This document shows, piece after piece, positions 43,936-52,696 of a stretch of DNA of 64,000 nt. Location of the stretch: NCBI RefSeq assembly GCF_004103715.1, contig NZ_CP035282.1, positions 3,124,501 to 3,188,500 of the forward strand. The letters are read 5' to 3'. Each line of letters begins with the position of its first letter. Position 1 is the first letter of the stretch. The notes below the pieces were generated by a model. The model worked only from the letters and a program-made list of their open reading frames with translations, had not been told where the DNA came from and made no database searches. Origin of the DNA: Acidilutibacter cellobiosedens (lineage in GTDB: Bacteria > Bacillota > Clostridia > Tissierellales > Acidilutibacteraceae). A program made the translations under genes and the position numbers.

Positions 43936-44871
43936 CTAACCGCCTATTTTTACAGTTACATTGTGGACCTTTCCTATATCTATATATGACAACAATTCAC
44001 TTTTATTTACTGTAGGAATTCCTTCCATTCTATAAGGCTTTTGCATCTTCTCATATTTATTTTTACCCAAGGTATGATAGGGCAGTAAATGGACCTCCTT
44101 TACGCGGAGTTCGCTTCCCAATTTTATAATCGAAGCCAAAACATCTTTCTCATAATTAAACTTAGGAATAACAGGAACTCTTATAATAACACGTTCCTTA
44201 TAATTTTCTGCAATATAACGGAGATTATTCAATATCATATCCAAATCTCCGCCTGTTACAGATTTAAGTACCTCTTTATCCGTATGCTTTACATCAAATA
44301 GAAATGTGTCTATATATGGAATAGCCTGCTTCAGATGTGTGAGGGTACATTGTCCCGTTGTTTCAACTGCAATATTCAATGATTCCTTTTTCAATGCTTT
44401 CAACAATTCTAAAAAGCCGTCAAATTGCAGAAATGGTTCTCCACCTGATATGGTAACTCCACCACCGGTATAATCATAATAATCCTTATCCTTTTCTACT
44501 TCTGCTACAATTTCTTCCACTGTTTTTAAAATACCCGAAAACTCAATTGCTTCATTGAAACAATTGGAGACGCATTGTTTGCAATGGATACACTTTTCTT
44601 TATCATAAGAAAAATGTTCTTCACAAAACGTAATTGCATGGGTCGGACAAACCTGTACGCACCTATGACAGTGCACACATTTCTTTTTGGTATAAAACAA
44701 ATGTGAATCCATACACTGAGATTCCGGATTTGAACACCAAGGACAGTGAAGGGGACACCCTTGCATAAATACAACAGTGCGTATACCCTCACCGTCATGA
44801 GTTGCAAACTTTTCTATATTGAATATTTTAATTTTATTGATATGATGCTCTAAATTAATATCACTTCTCAT
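43936..44871 (-). CDS. Glycyl-radical enzyme activating enzyme (radical SAM)
   Basis: Generates the glycyl radical on the partner enzyme encoded just upstream. The radical-SAM cluster motif is CPLHCPWC (Cx3Cx2C), and two further 4Fe-4S sets follow as CVHCHRCVQVCP and CIHCKQCVSNC, the ferredoxin-like insert seen in activases of non-PFL glycyl radical enzymes. TGGGVTISGGEPFLQ is the SAM-binding motif. Length of 311 is typical. The start ATG lies two bases after the stop of the glycyl radical enzyme gene, so the pair is coupled. Confidence 0.93.
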   Translation of the reverse strand: MRSDINLEHHINKIKIFNIEKFATHDGEGIRTVVFMQGCPLHCPWCSNPESQCMDSHLFYTKKKCVHCHRCVQVCPTHAITFCEEHFSYDKEKCIHCKQCVSNCFNEAIEFSGILKTVEEIVAEVEKDKDYYDYTGGGVTISGGEPFLQFDGFLELLKALKKESLNIAVETTGQCTLTHLKQAIPYIDTFLFDVKHTDKEVLKSVTGGDLDMILNNLRYIAENYKERVIIRVPVIPKFNYEKDVLASIIKLGSELRVKEVHLLPYHTLGKNKYEKMQKPYRMEGIPTVNKSELLSYIDIGKVHNVTVKIGG

Positions 44872-44873
44872 CT

Positions 44874-47141
44874 TTAGCCATACAACTCCCTGCTTAATAA
44901 TTCTTCTTGTACATCCGGCATTAAATCTACAAATACTGCACTGTACCCTGCCACTCTTACAAGCAAATCCGGATATTTTTGAGGATGTTTCTGTGCATCT
45001 TCCAACACCCCATGATCAACCACCGTTACCATCAATTGGCACCCTCCCTTCTTAAAATATACATCAAAGAGAGCCTTTACCTTTTCTTTATCTTCTTTCA
45101 TCATATGGGGTGTAAATCTAATATTCTGTACGCTTCCTCCGTGATACCTGGCTTTAAATCTCGACAGAGAATTGAGGACCGCCGTCGGACCGCTTTTGGC
45201 AGCACCACCTTGAGGATTATTGGCCGGATTCATATATTGTCCTTTTCGTCTTCCATCTAAAGAAGCACTTGTCTTATGTCCCCAGTCTGTATTTGTTTGA
45301 TTGTTACTGATTACAATTAAATAATATCCCATTCCTTTACCAATTCCTCTCTGCCTGATACCCTTAGCCACAAACTCATACAAATCGTTGGCAAGATCAT
45401 CACATTCTTTATGATCATTACCGTACTTCGGAACATCCAAGAGTTCCTTTCTGATTTTTTCGTACCCTACAAAATCATGCAATGCCGCTTCATTCAACTC
45501 CTTCAGAGTGTATTTCTCCTGATCAAAGACCAGGCTCTTAATTGCATACAGTGCGTCTGACGCATTGATATTTCCATAGGTTTCATTTGTTCCGCCTAAA
45601 ATTTCCACTCCTCCGTCAAGCAATGCTTTCCCTCTGTCAATACAGTCATCCATCAAAATACTCGTAAATAAAAACGACACTTCCTTATTCATCACTTCAT
45701 AACTATGATACTGAGCCTCTATACTTAAATCAAAATAGTAATCCAATAGTTCTTTATATTGACTATAAAATTCTTCAAAAGTCCTGTATTCGTCCAGCGG
45801 TTTTATATGGATAGGTCCCCCCTTATAAATACCATCCATGGGATCTATACCTTTATTCAAAGTTATATTCAGCAATTTCAGTAAATTCAACAATGTATTG
45901 GGGGTACCGACACTTTTTCCTTGGATAACAAATTCACCGCACCCGAAAGGTACATATTGCTGAGCCGTTTTTTTATCAAGTCTCATAGCATATTCTACTG
46001 CCGGAACATTTACTTCATCATTATAAAGGGTAGGATAAGTAGCTCCGGAAGAAATACAATCGTAAGCCATATCCTTAATATCCTCAGGTGTATCTTTATA
46101 TAAACGCAGCGTAAACTGAGGCTCTACATATCTTGTATTTTTACATACTTTGAGGCAAATCCTTGTAAACAAATCTGCGCCTTCCACATCATCGCGCCCT
46201 TCTCCTCCCACAATAATACGTCCGTTAACCGTCGTACGGCGATTTTCAATCATCCACCACAAAGATTTTAAATAGCGGTATGCATCTTCTTCTGTAATTA
46301 TCCCTTCATCAATATCACGCTTTAAATAAGTACCTAATATATCATCCAATCTTCCATAATTAATTACACCGGCACATAAGGCATAAATCCAAAATAGCTG
46401 TAATGCTTGATGAAAGGTATGAGGCGGTTCTTCACGAATTGCATCTAAATCTTTAAACATAAGGTCCAATTCTTTCTTACGTTCCGTATTTGCAGAAGGT
46501 ATTTTCTCCAAAACCAATTCCTTTTGTCGGTCTATCACATCTTTTAAAAGGTTTAATGCTTCTATAGAACAAGAAAGAAACTCATTCTGGGGTTTCAATT
46601 GAATTATCCGAATTAAACCGTTAATACCATATTTCATCAATCTTTTATAATTCAGCATCATGCCGCTTAGACGTGCTGTAGCCATTAAAGGATAATTACA
46701 ATCTATAAATCGTCCCGTTGTTGTATCATTCAATACATCTTGGCAATAGATTGACTTAATATCATGATCCTGCCAATAATCATATAGAACATCTACTCTA
46801 TTCTTCTCATCCTCAGTACTTAACAGTTCTTTAAACTCCCTCAGTTTATGGAATACACAGTAATGTCCCACTCCTCCGATGCTTGTAGTACTTCCAAAAC
46901 CAATGGGAAGATAATCAAGTCTTCCTGCTATTAAGTCCGTATCTTCAATAGAACGGAACAATACGGGAAATATGGTTTTAAGACAATTCAATTCACGCCT
47001 TGCCTTATCAAGTTTTTCACTTTCTTTATAAGCTTTCGTATATGCTTCCATAATTTCAAGTTGTTGTTTTAGCGGTTTTTCACAGGGTATTTTTTTACTT
47101 ACTTCTACGTTTTGTTCTCCGTCAATATTAATCCTTGCCAT
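44874..47141 (-). CDS. Glycyl radical enzyme of unassigned substrate (Cys in a GCGE motif)
   Basis: Oxygen-sensitive radical enzyme of the PFL/diol-dehydratase superfamily. The glycyl radical loop is LLVRVAGYSAVF with G732, 23 residues from the C terminus, and the thiyl cysteine is C401 in YVPFGCGEFVIQG. Most eliminating members show GCVE here, while pyruvate formate-lyase has a Cys-Cys pair; GCGE is distinct. Length of 755 is shorter than glycerol dehydratase (about 787). LDGRRKGQYMNPANNPQGG is the usual late conserved segment. The neighbours are an activase, DeoR, a HAD phosphatase, a fructose-type PTS and NanE, pointing to a phosphorylated sugar or polyol derivative as substrate. AGGAAGGAG precedes the ATG. 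Confidence 0.88.
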   Translation of the reverse strand: MARINIDGEQNVEVSKKIPCEKPLKQQLEIMEAYTKAYKESEKLDKARRELNCLKTIFPVLFRSIEDTDLIAGRLDYLPIGFGSTTSIGGVGHYCVFHKLREFKELLSTEDEKNRVDVLYDYWQDHDIKSIYCQDVLNDTTTGRFIDCNYPLMATARLSGMMLNYKRLMKYGINGLIRIIQLKPQNEFLSCSIEALNLLKDVIDRQKELVLEKIPSANTERKKELDLMFKDLDAIREEPPHTFHQALQLFWIYALCAGVINYGRLDDILGTYLKRDIDEGIITEEDAYRYLKSLWWMIENRRTTVNGRIIVGGEGRDDVEGADLFTRICLKVCKNTRYVEPQFTLRLYKDTPEDIKDMAYDCISSGATYPTLYNDEVNVPAVEYAMRLDKKTAQQYVPFGCGEFVIQGKSVGTPNTLLNLLKLLNITLNKGIDPMDGIYKGGPIHIKPLDEYRTFEEFYSQYKELLDYYFDLSIEAQYHSYEVMNKEVSFLFTSILMDDCIDRGKALLDGGVEILGGTNETYGNINASDALYAIKSLVFDQEKYTLKELNEAALHDFVGYEKIRKELLDVPKYGNDHKECDDLANDLYEFVAKGIRQRGIGKGMGYYLIVISNNQTNTDWGHKTSASLDGRRKGQYMNPANNPQGGAAKSGPTAVLNSLSRFKARYHGGSVQNIRFTPHMMKEDKEKVKALFDVYFKKGGCQLMVTVVDHGVLEDAQKHPQKYPDLLVRVAGYSAVFVDLMPDVQEELLSRELYG

Positions 47142-47295
47142 TGCTCTACTCCTTCCTCACTAATTGATCATTATTTTCATCTTTCTATAAATTTACTATA
47201 CCATTGCTTTGCTTCATTGTCAATCATTTTATATCTTTTTAATTTATTTTGATTCATATTATTTCAGACTAATTCTACATTTTTAAGAGCAAAAA

Positions 47296-47330
47296 ATAAT
47301 GCCTGCAGATTTTCTGCAGGCATTTTTTTG
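47296..47330. terminator. Strong hairpin terminator before the nucleotidyltransferase gene's end
   Basis: ATGCCTGCAGA pairs with TCTGCAGGCAT across a three-base loop, with A and T runs on both sides so it can act in both directions. It ends the minus-strand nucleotidyltransferase gene. The rest of 47142-47433 is AT-rich with no gene seen. Confidence 0.85.
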
Positions 47331-47433
47331 TTCGAATCTATAAAAAGCAAATCAATTTTAGCGATAACACTATTAAAACAATTACATACACAATAATAAT
47401 ACACACTATGAAGAACAAGAAATATACCTAATT

Positions 47434-48018
47434 TTATTCAATAAATTTCCTACAGTTACTGACATACTTATAATGTTTTTCTTCACAATTTTGTTCAAGC
47501 CAATTTAGAGTAACATCAAGAAGTTCAAGTTCACTCATATATGATATTTTCTCTGCTCCAATGATACGTTTTGCCATTTTTGTAATATCACTTTGACAGT
47601 CAATACCACGCAAATAATGCTTACAATTAGCCGTCCATATTTTCATAGTATGCTCAACCTTGTCCAATATGAAGTCTTTTTTACCTAAAGTGGTGTAATG
47701 CGGATTTGCAACGCATTTAAAATCGACTACGCAAAAGGGATTGTTCTCATCTATAGCAATCGAAACTACATAGGACTCCGGAATAAGGCTTGGCGCATAG
47801 TCAGAAAATATAATCGGATATTTAATTGCCATAATCTCCGATAATCTGGTTACAAATAAACTATTGTCGTATCCTGATACATCAATCTCAATATCTATGT
47901 CCGAATATTCATCAAAGTTATTATTTGCGAGACTTCCATATAATGTACATGACCTGACTTCTTTATATGTTGAAATATATTCCATAATTTCATTAGCGTA
48001 TTCAATTAACTTTTGCAT
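47434..48018 (-). CDS. Nucleotidyltransferase-domain protein
   Basis: Polymerase-beta-like nucleotidyltransferase, possibly of the aminoglycoside-adenylyltransferase type. The catalytic motif is LYGSLANNNFDEYSDIDIEI, i.e. GS followed by DxD. Residues 90-194 form a helical C-terminal part (ANPHYTTLGKKDFILDKVEH, GIDCQSDITKMAKRIIG). At 194 residues it is shorter than resistance enzymes (260-290), so drug modification is uncertain. GAAAGG precedes the ATG. It stands alone, terminated by a strong hairpin. Confidence 0.8.
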   Translation of the reverse strand: MQKLIEYANEIMEYISTYKEVRSCTLYGSLANNNFDEYSDIDIEIDVSGYDNSLFVTRLSEIMAIKYPIIFSDYAPSLIPESYVVSIAIDENNPFCVVDFKCVANPHYTTLGKKDFILDKVEHTMKIWTANCKHYLRGIDCQSDITKMAKRIIGAEKISYMSELELLDVTLNWLEQNCEEKHYKYVSNCRKFIE

Positions 48019-48319
48019 AATATTTTCCTTTCGTTACATATATAATTAAGTCAATAATCTTAACTTTGAAGTTTCATATACCTGTTCTTTATGTCAATTA
48101 TAAGCCACAAATTTACAATACGCAAGAAATCTTAATGAATCAATAACCCCCCAAAAATAGAATTTGTTATTTCAAAAATTACCGATGCTTACAAGGCCTG
48201 TGATTATAATAGATAAGAAATGCCGAATTAAACACAGCTCGTAATGAGCTATTTTTATAGTAGCTTTCTTTTATTTGGGATATAATAAAGAAAACAGCTA
48301 TAGAAAGGAGATGATGCCC
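48019..48319. other. Spacer before the split yyaL-like gene
   Basis: About 300 bases with no gene I can support. It holds a possible -10 box TATAAT at 48281-48286 and the ribosome site AGAAAGGAG at 48302-48310 of the downstream gene. The last 45 bases resemble the sequence just before the element-borne copy at 60.37-60.41 kb (ATTTGG, an ATAT-rich stretch, then AAGGAG). Confidence 0.5.
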
Positions 48320-48511
48320 ATGACAGCTAATAACAGAATACCTAATAGATTGATAAACGAAAAAAGTCCTTATCTTCTTCAACACGCTTATAATCCTGTT
48401 AATTGGTATTCTTGGTGTGATGAAGCCTTTGATAAAGCGAAAGCTGAAGATAAACCCGTATTCCTTTCCATAGGATATTCCACCTGTCACTGGTGTCATG
48501 TGTGTGATTAA
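48320..48511 (+). pseudogene. 5' part of a yyaL-like (DUF255, thioredoxin-fold) gene, interrupted
   Basis: Encodes residues 1-57 of a YyaL/spermatogenesis-associated-protein-20-like protein: [20 protein letters not shown] and [11 protein letters not shown]. The frame runs past the crossover and stops at 48511 after two foreign codons. Joined to 60604-62445 it gives a normal 670-residue protein, so the gene was split by the mobile element. Left of the TG core (48491-48492) the sequence is chromosomal; to the right it is element. ATG 48320 is nine bases after AGAAAGGAG. The CxxC motif C56-H-W-C59 is cut between its cysteines. Confidence 0.93.
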
Positions 48512-48517
48512 CAGCAA
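48470..48517. other. attL of the element
   Basis: Chromosomal half (GGATATTCCACCTGTCAC) joined at core TG (48491-48492) to the element half, ending with the arm ATTAACAGCAA at 48507-48517. The arm begins 15 bases after the core, mirroring attR. Confidence 0.88.
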
Positions 48518-48564
48518 TTATGGAATATTTTAACGCGGCTTGTTTAAAGGATTGTAGCCGTTTG

Positions 48565-50112
48565 TTATAGGTATTCGATTTCGAAAATTACAGTGTCTCC
48601 TTCTCTATCATAGTAAATTTTTTTAACTATACTTCGTAATAATTGATTTTGTTCTTCAGGTGTAGTAGCATTATGCCAGTTCTTTTTAAAATTACTAACT
48701 AATTTCTCTAATTCTTTATCAGAGTAAATATAATCACTTTTACTTTCAAGTTTGATAATTTCCTGTTTTAGTTTCTTGATAATAGGCTCTCTTCGCTTTT
48801 TTGCATCTGCAAAATCATTTATATCATAATTGCCTTCCTCTAAAAGAGTTCTTGCTCTTCTTAATGCATCTTCTTCTTTTTTTAATTTAGCCTCTTTATC
48901 TTTTAAGAGTTTCTCTCTTTGTTTTTTCTCTTCTTCATTTTCTTTTACTTTTTTTATTCTTTCTGCATTTACATAACTATTAATTATTGTATCATACAGC
49001 GCATTATAAAAATCCTCATTCATTTTAACGCCTTTTTGTGGACATTTTTCTCCAAGTGGAGTTTTGTAATAACACTTTGTATAGTGATAAAGTTTACCTG
49101 TCTTTGCTTCCACTCTTCCCCAACTATATGTCATGGTCCTACCACATTTTTTACAAACAAGGAGTCCACTTGTTGGAAATACGCCAGCACGACTTTTTCT
49201 TGGAATTTTTTGATTTCTATTCATGACTTCCATAATTTTGCGGTGCTCTTCTTCTGTTTTGAGAATAGGATGATTTCCAATACCGACACTCCACTCAGAT
49301 TCATCCCTTTCTCTTACTTCTAATTTATTACTTAAAGGTGTTTTTGTCCACTCATTCCTTCCATATATCACTTTACCCATATGGAAGGAATGTTTTAAAA
49401 GGCGGTTTACAGCCGTAGAACTCCACATTTTATTTGACGGTGATGGTATTCCTTCTTTATTAAGTTGAAACGCAATTTTTTCTGTATTGAGTCCAGACAA
49501 ATACATTTTTTTAATTCTTTGATAAACAGCATTTTTTTCTTCGTCAACCTCAATGGTAAAATCCACCTTTATCCGTCCTTTTTCGTCTTGTATGATATTT
49601 CTTATTTTGGTATATGGGTAAGGGGGATTTCCATTAGTAAGCCTACCCATTTTTGCACCATCTTTTTTTCCATTGTAAAATCTTTCTTTTATAATATTTA
49701 ATTCAGTATTTGACATAACAGATTGAATGCCTAAAAGTGTTAAATCGGCGTTGTCATGTAAATCATATGCGCGTTCAGGTGTGATAATATACGTATTTGC
49801 ATACTGGAAGACATTTTTAATGACTCCGAAATCCGAAGTATCCCCGCGGGATAATCTATCCCAATGCACCACCAAAACACCATCAAACTCTTTTTTTTCG
49901 ATTCTTCTAAGTAATTCAGTCATTACAGGCCTTTCAAGGAGACTTTCACCTGTTATAACATTTTCATTAAAAATCTCAAATTTCCATTTATTTTTTTTCG
50001 CATATTCTTTTAACCTTTCTCTATGTTTTGCAACTACATCTGCGTCTTCATCACCTCTTGATTTACGTAAATATATAGCAACCTTCTTGACCTTACTTAA
50101 TTTTGCCGCCAT
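48565..50112 (-). CDS. Large serine recombinase (integrase of the element)
   Basis: Site-specific integrase of the large serine recombinase family. The catalytic domain covers about 1-150 with nucleophile S18 in IYLRKSRGDED and LVVHWDRLSRG; the recombinase domain follows (PYPYTKIRNI, LNTEKIAFQLNKEGIPSP, VNRLLKHSFHMGKVIYG); the zinc-ribbon domain has CKKCGRTM and later cysteines before EKCPQKGV; and a long coiled coil lies near 380-450 (KEKEEKKQR-like charged stretch). Length of 515 is typical. ATG 50112 is eight bases after AGAAGGAG. The gene ends 48 bases from the attL arm, the usual integrase position. Confidence 0.95.
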   Translation of the reverse strand: MAAKLSKVKKVAIYLRKSRGDEDADVVAKHRERLKEYAKKNKWKFEIFNENVITGESLLERPVMTELLRRIEKKEFDGVLVVHWDRLSRGDTSDFGVIKNVFQYANTYIITPERAYDLHDNADLTLLGIQSVMSNTELNIIKERFYNGKKDGAKMGRLTNGNPPYPYTKIRNIIQDEKGRIKVDFTIEVDEEKNAVYQRIKKMYLSGLNTEKIAFQLNKEGIPSPSNKMWSSTAVNRLLKHSFHMGKVIYGRNEWTKTPLSNKLEVRERDESEWSVGIGNHPILKTEEEHRKIMEVMNRNQKIPRKSRAGVFPTSGLLVCKKCGRTMTYSWGRVEAKTGKLYHYTKCYYKTPLGEKCPQKGVKMNEDFYNALYDTIINSYVNAERIKKVKENEEEKKQREKLLKDKEAKLKKEEDALRRARTLLEEGNYDINDFADAKKRREPIIKKLKQEIIKLESKSDYIYSDKELEKLVSNFKKNWHNATTPEEQNQLLRSIVKKIYYDREGDTVIFEIEYL

Positions 50113-50327
50113 AACATCAACTCCTTCTGACATGTTCTAACTATTTTTGAGTATAACATATTTATAGGTCAAGACGTTTATACTTTAAAGATATATAATT
50201 AGTAACTATAATATGGGAAATGGTAACCTAAAAATATAGTAAAAATACTTGAAAAACAAAAAAAAGATATTGTACTATACAATTACCTCCATAAGTTAAT
50301 ATATAAAACATCCAGGTATTTATTGAG

Positions 50328-50357
50328 AAAAGGGGCATTGTTTATATTGCCCCTTTT
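50328..50357 (+). terminator. Hairpin directly before the 79-residue gene
   Basis: AAAAGGGGCA pairs perfectly with TGCCCCTTTT across ten bases. It ends 18 bases before the ATG at 50376, so it may be an attenuator or a leader structure rather than a simple end of transcript. Confidence 0.55.
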
Positions 50358-50375
50358 AAGAAAGGATTTGATTTC

Positions 50376-50615
50376 ATGAAAGTTAGAATTACTAAAAAAT
50401 GTAGTAGTCTAATAGAAGAATATAATTTAGACAGAACAAAGATTATAAAACAACTTGATGAATGTAGTCTAGAAGAAGGAAATTTAATCATTGGCTATAA
50501 CGAAGGTTTTCATTATACACTTTTTGTAAAAAAATCAAAAGATAATATTGTTCTATATCATATTGAAAAAGCGATTAAATTTGTATCTATGGATAATTCA
50601 GATTTGTTTACTTAA
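50376..50615 (+). CDS. Small uncharacterised protein of the element, 79 residues
   Basis: Not recognised. The product starts KVRITKKCSSLIEEYNLD and contains LEEGNLIIGYNEGFHYTLF followed by KDNIVLYHIEKAIKF, a mixed alpha/beta pattern with no membrane segment. AGAAAGGA precedes the ATG. A palindromic terminator (50614-50635) follows, and a hairpin precedes it, so it is an independent unit beside the integrase gene. It could be a recombination directionality factor, a small regulator or a toxin-like protein, but nothing decides between these. Confidence 0.7.
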   Translation: MKVRITKKCSSLIEEYNLDRTKIIKQLDECSLEEGNLIIGYNEGFHYTLFVKKSKDNIVLYHIEKAIKFVSMDNSDLFT

Positions 50616-50635
50616 AGCCCTATAGGGCTTTTTTT
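50614..50635 (+). terminator. Terminator of the 79-residue gene
   Basis: AAAGCCCTATAGGGCTTT is a perfect palindrome overlapping the stop region, followed by a T run. Confidence 0.85.
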
Positions 50636-50693
50636 ATTGTATTTAAATTTGGCGCTGCAATTTTCAATTAAGTGCGCTAAAATGGTTAAAAAA

Positions 50694-50791
50694 GTACATT
50701 ATCATTTTTGTACGTTTAAAAAATCGATTTATAACTTTTTTCAACTATTATTAATGGCCGTTTTATTTAGTATAAAAAAGTATACTTTTTT
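50694..50791. promoter_or_regulatory. Palindromes before the small resolvase gene (possible res/operator sites)
   Basis: Two inverted repeats: GTAC at 50694-50697 and 50710-50713 flanked by A and T tracts, and a perfect 18-bp palindrome of six A, GTATAC, six T at 50774-50791. They lie in the 200 bases before the resolvase start, where resolvase-binding sites usually are. Confidence 0.5.
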
Positions 50792-50813
50792 AGGCATTAA
50801 GGGGGTAAAGGTA

Positions 50814-51440
50814 GTGCAGAGAAATTATGCGTACCTACGTGTGTCAAGTAAGGAACAAAACTTGGATAGACAATGGGATGCTATTAAAAGTTCAGGAATT
50901 AAGTTTGATGAGAGAGATATTTATTGTGATAAAGAGAGTGGAAAAGATTTTGAAAGGGAAGAATGGAAGGCATTAAAACGAAGTATTCGTAAAGGCGACT
51001 TATTAGTTGTCAAGAGTTTAGACAGATTTGGAAGGAATAAAGCCCAAATTTTGCAGGAGTGGCAATGGCTTGTTAATAATGAAATCGAAATTGTCGTCTT
51101 GGATTTACCGTTATTAGATACAAGAAAGTATAAGGAAGAAGGAATGGAAGGTGTCGGAGATTTAATCGTTAGTCTTACACTTCAAATTTTGGCTTGGCTT
51201 GCTGAGCAGGAAAGGCTCTTTACTAAACAAAGACAACGAGAAGGTATTGAATCTGCAAAAATGCGTGGAGTAAAGTTTGGTCGCCCCAAAATAGTACCAA
51301 ACAATTTTGAAGAAGTCTATTATAGATGGATAAACGGTGAGATTACGGCTGTAAAAGCAATGGAACTAACTAGACTAAAAAAGAATACTTTCTATAACAG
51401 AGTTAAGGAATTTAAAGCAAAGGGTACGAAAAATAATTAA
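50814..51440 (+). CDS. Small serine recombinase (resolvase/invertase family)
   Basis: Site-specific recombinase of the resolvase-invertase type. Residues 1-140 form the catalytic domain with S11 in AYLRVSSKEQN, LVVKSLDRFGRN and LTLQILAWLAEQERL; a C-terminal helix-turn-helix follows (KFGRPK, then YYRWINGEITAVKAMELTRL and KNTFYNRVKEF). Length of 208 is typical. The start is GTG at 50814 after GGGGGTAAAGG; upstream in-frame codons overlap a non-conserved stretch. Its role beside a large serine integrase may be dimer resolution of a replicating circular form, which would fit the Rep-like gene. Confidence 0.92.
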   Translation: MQRNYAYLRVSSKEQNLDRQWDAIKSSGIKFDERDIYCDKESGKDFEREEWKALKRSIRKGDLLVVKSLDRFGRNKAQILQEWQWLVNNEIEIVVLDLPLLDTRKYKEEGMEGVGDLIVSLTLQILAWLAEQERLFTKQRQREGIESAKMRGVKFGRPKIVPNNFEEVYYRWINGEITAVKAMELTRLKKNTFYNRVKEFKAKGTKNN

Positions 51441-51476
51441 GAAGGTATGTGGATAATTTTAGAAAATGTGCAGAAT

Positions 51477-51511
51477 AAAAAGTCTTTGGACTACAAACCT
51501 AAGACTTTTTT
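51477..51511. terminator. Bidirectional terminator
   Basis: AAAAAGTCTT pairs with AAGACTTTTT over ten bases. It serves the resolvase gene and the convergent small membrane-protein gene. Confidence 0.85.
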
Positions 51512-51528
51512 ATAGTAACGCTATCTCA

Positions 51529-51690
51529 TTACACACTTTTTACATAAATTATAGTGAGTAGTAAGGTTAACATGGTATATATAGCAAGTACAATTTTAAT
51601 GGTTGGATTTTGAGCAATAACCTGAAAACTAGCGATAGCAATATTTGTAAGTAATAATATATAAATATATTTCTTAATCCGTTCTTTCAA
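51529..51690 (-). CDS. Small two-segment membrane protein, TTG start, 53 residues
   Basis: Unrecognised small protein on the strand opposite its neighbours. The product, beginning KERIKKYIYILLLTNIAIA and ending TLLLTIIYVKSV, has two hydrophobic segments. The TTG start at 51690 is preceded by GGAAAGGGATGAG. No ATG exists in frame. Small hydrophobic proteins of this kind in mobile elements can be toxins, holins or anti-phage membrane proteins, but no function is claimed. Confidence 0.55.
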   Translation of the reverse strand: MKERIKKYIYILLLTNIAIASFQVIAQNPTIKIVLAIYTMLTLLLTIIYVKSV

Positions 51691-51808
51691 ATTTTCTCAT
51701 CCCTTTCCTATACCTTTTCTTATATTTTAACCCTTGTTCGTTTTTAGGACCAGATTTTTTCCAAAATTAACGTTATACTTATAAAATGGAATAGGAGGGG
51801 AAATAATA

Positions 51809-52558
51809 ATGGAATATATGGAGTTTGCAAATCGGATGATTCAGGATTTAAAGAGAGAATTTAACGAAGTTAGACTGGATGAAAAAGAAAGATTATACAT
51901 TGGTAGCGAGTTTACCAATGCTTCTTTGCCATTAAGAACAATGTATCAAGAACATCAAATTGTTGGATATCAGAAAAATTTGCAAAACTACATAAAAATA
52001 ATTTCTGATGTTTTGAATTGCTATAGGTTTAAATTGAACTTAAGCAACGTTTTTCCATTTGTAAAACCCAAGGAATTCGGAGAAGATATTAATCATAATT
52101 TCATAAGGGAAGATTTGTTTTGCAATCTATCATTATTTTACGTAGTAGATATGGGAGAGGTTTTCAGATTTGTGCTATATGATGATTTAAAAAATGCTAA
52201 TATAGATTTGAAAATATTAAAAAATGAAAGCATGAAAAATCTAAACAAAATGACAAATTTTCTTGGTAGACTTGATGATGCACTTCATATTTATACTCTG
52301 TACTTTAATTCCGATTTTGGAGCAACCCTTTTTCTTACGGAACATATACAGCAACAAATTAGAAAAAAAGTTGGAACAGATATTTTATTTTGCATGCCAT
52401 CCTCCTCCTGTTTTATTTGTGCAAAACATAATGAACACACAATAGATACCCAGTTATATATATTGCGTCAACTTATAGAGATAGAAAAAGATATAAATAA
52501 GATATCAAAGAATATATACAGAAAAGATAGTCAAGGGAATTATTCAATTATCGCTTAA
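51809..52558 (+). CDS. Uncharacterised 249-residue element protein
   Basis: No firm family. The N-terminal half has a soluble profile with SEFTNASLPLRTMYQEHQ and VLNCYRFKLNL; the C-terminal half, HIYTLYFNSDFGATLFLTEH followed by GTDILFCMPSSSCFICAKHN, is faintly like the C-terminal part of the DUF5688/DUF1444-type proteins of Clostridia (YTNK..GAA..L and LPSS patterns). AGGAGGGGAAA precedes the ATG. It sits between the integrase-resolvase part and the type III restriction genes, the position of defence cargo in many islands. That is a positional suggestion only. Confidence 0.72.
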   Translation: MEYMEFANRMIQDLKREFNEVRLDEKERLYIGSEFTNASLPLRTMYQEHQIVGYQKNLQNYIKIISDVLNCYRFKLNLSNVFPFVKPKEFGEDINHNFIREDLFCNLSLFYVVDMGEVFRFVLYDDLKNANIDLKILKNESMKNLNKMTNFLGRLDDALHIYTLYFNSDFGATLFLTEHIQQQIRKKVGTDILFCMPSSSCFICAKHNEHTIDTQLYILRQLIEIEKDINKISKNIYRKDSQGNYSIIA

Positions 52559-52696
52559 CCATTAATAGTTATACTTATTATTGCATGTTGCTATCCTATA
52601 GAGAATAAAGTTTAATATATTTACAACTATTCTTAAAAAATGTATAATATACAAAAGACATTCTAAGAAGTAGTTTTAATAAGCGGATTTTTTAAG

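Noticed and set aside
47434-48018. Aminoglycoside resistance gene
   Set aside because: The nucleotidyltransferase motif is present, but the protein is much shorter than known resistance enzymes and no resistance context is near.
48179-48517. Minus-strand 112-residue frame over the start of the yyaL-like gene
   Set aside because: It is antisense to conserved coding sequence and lacks a ribosome site and any recognisable protein pattern.
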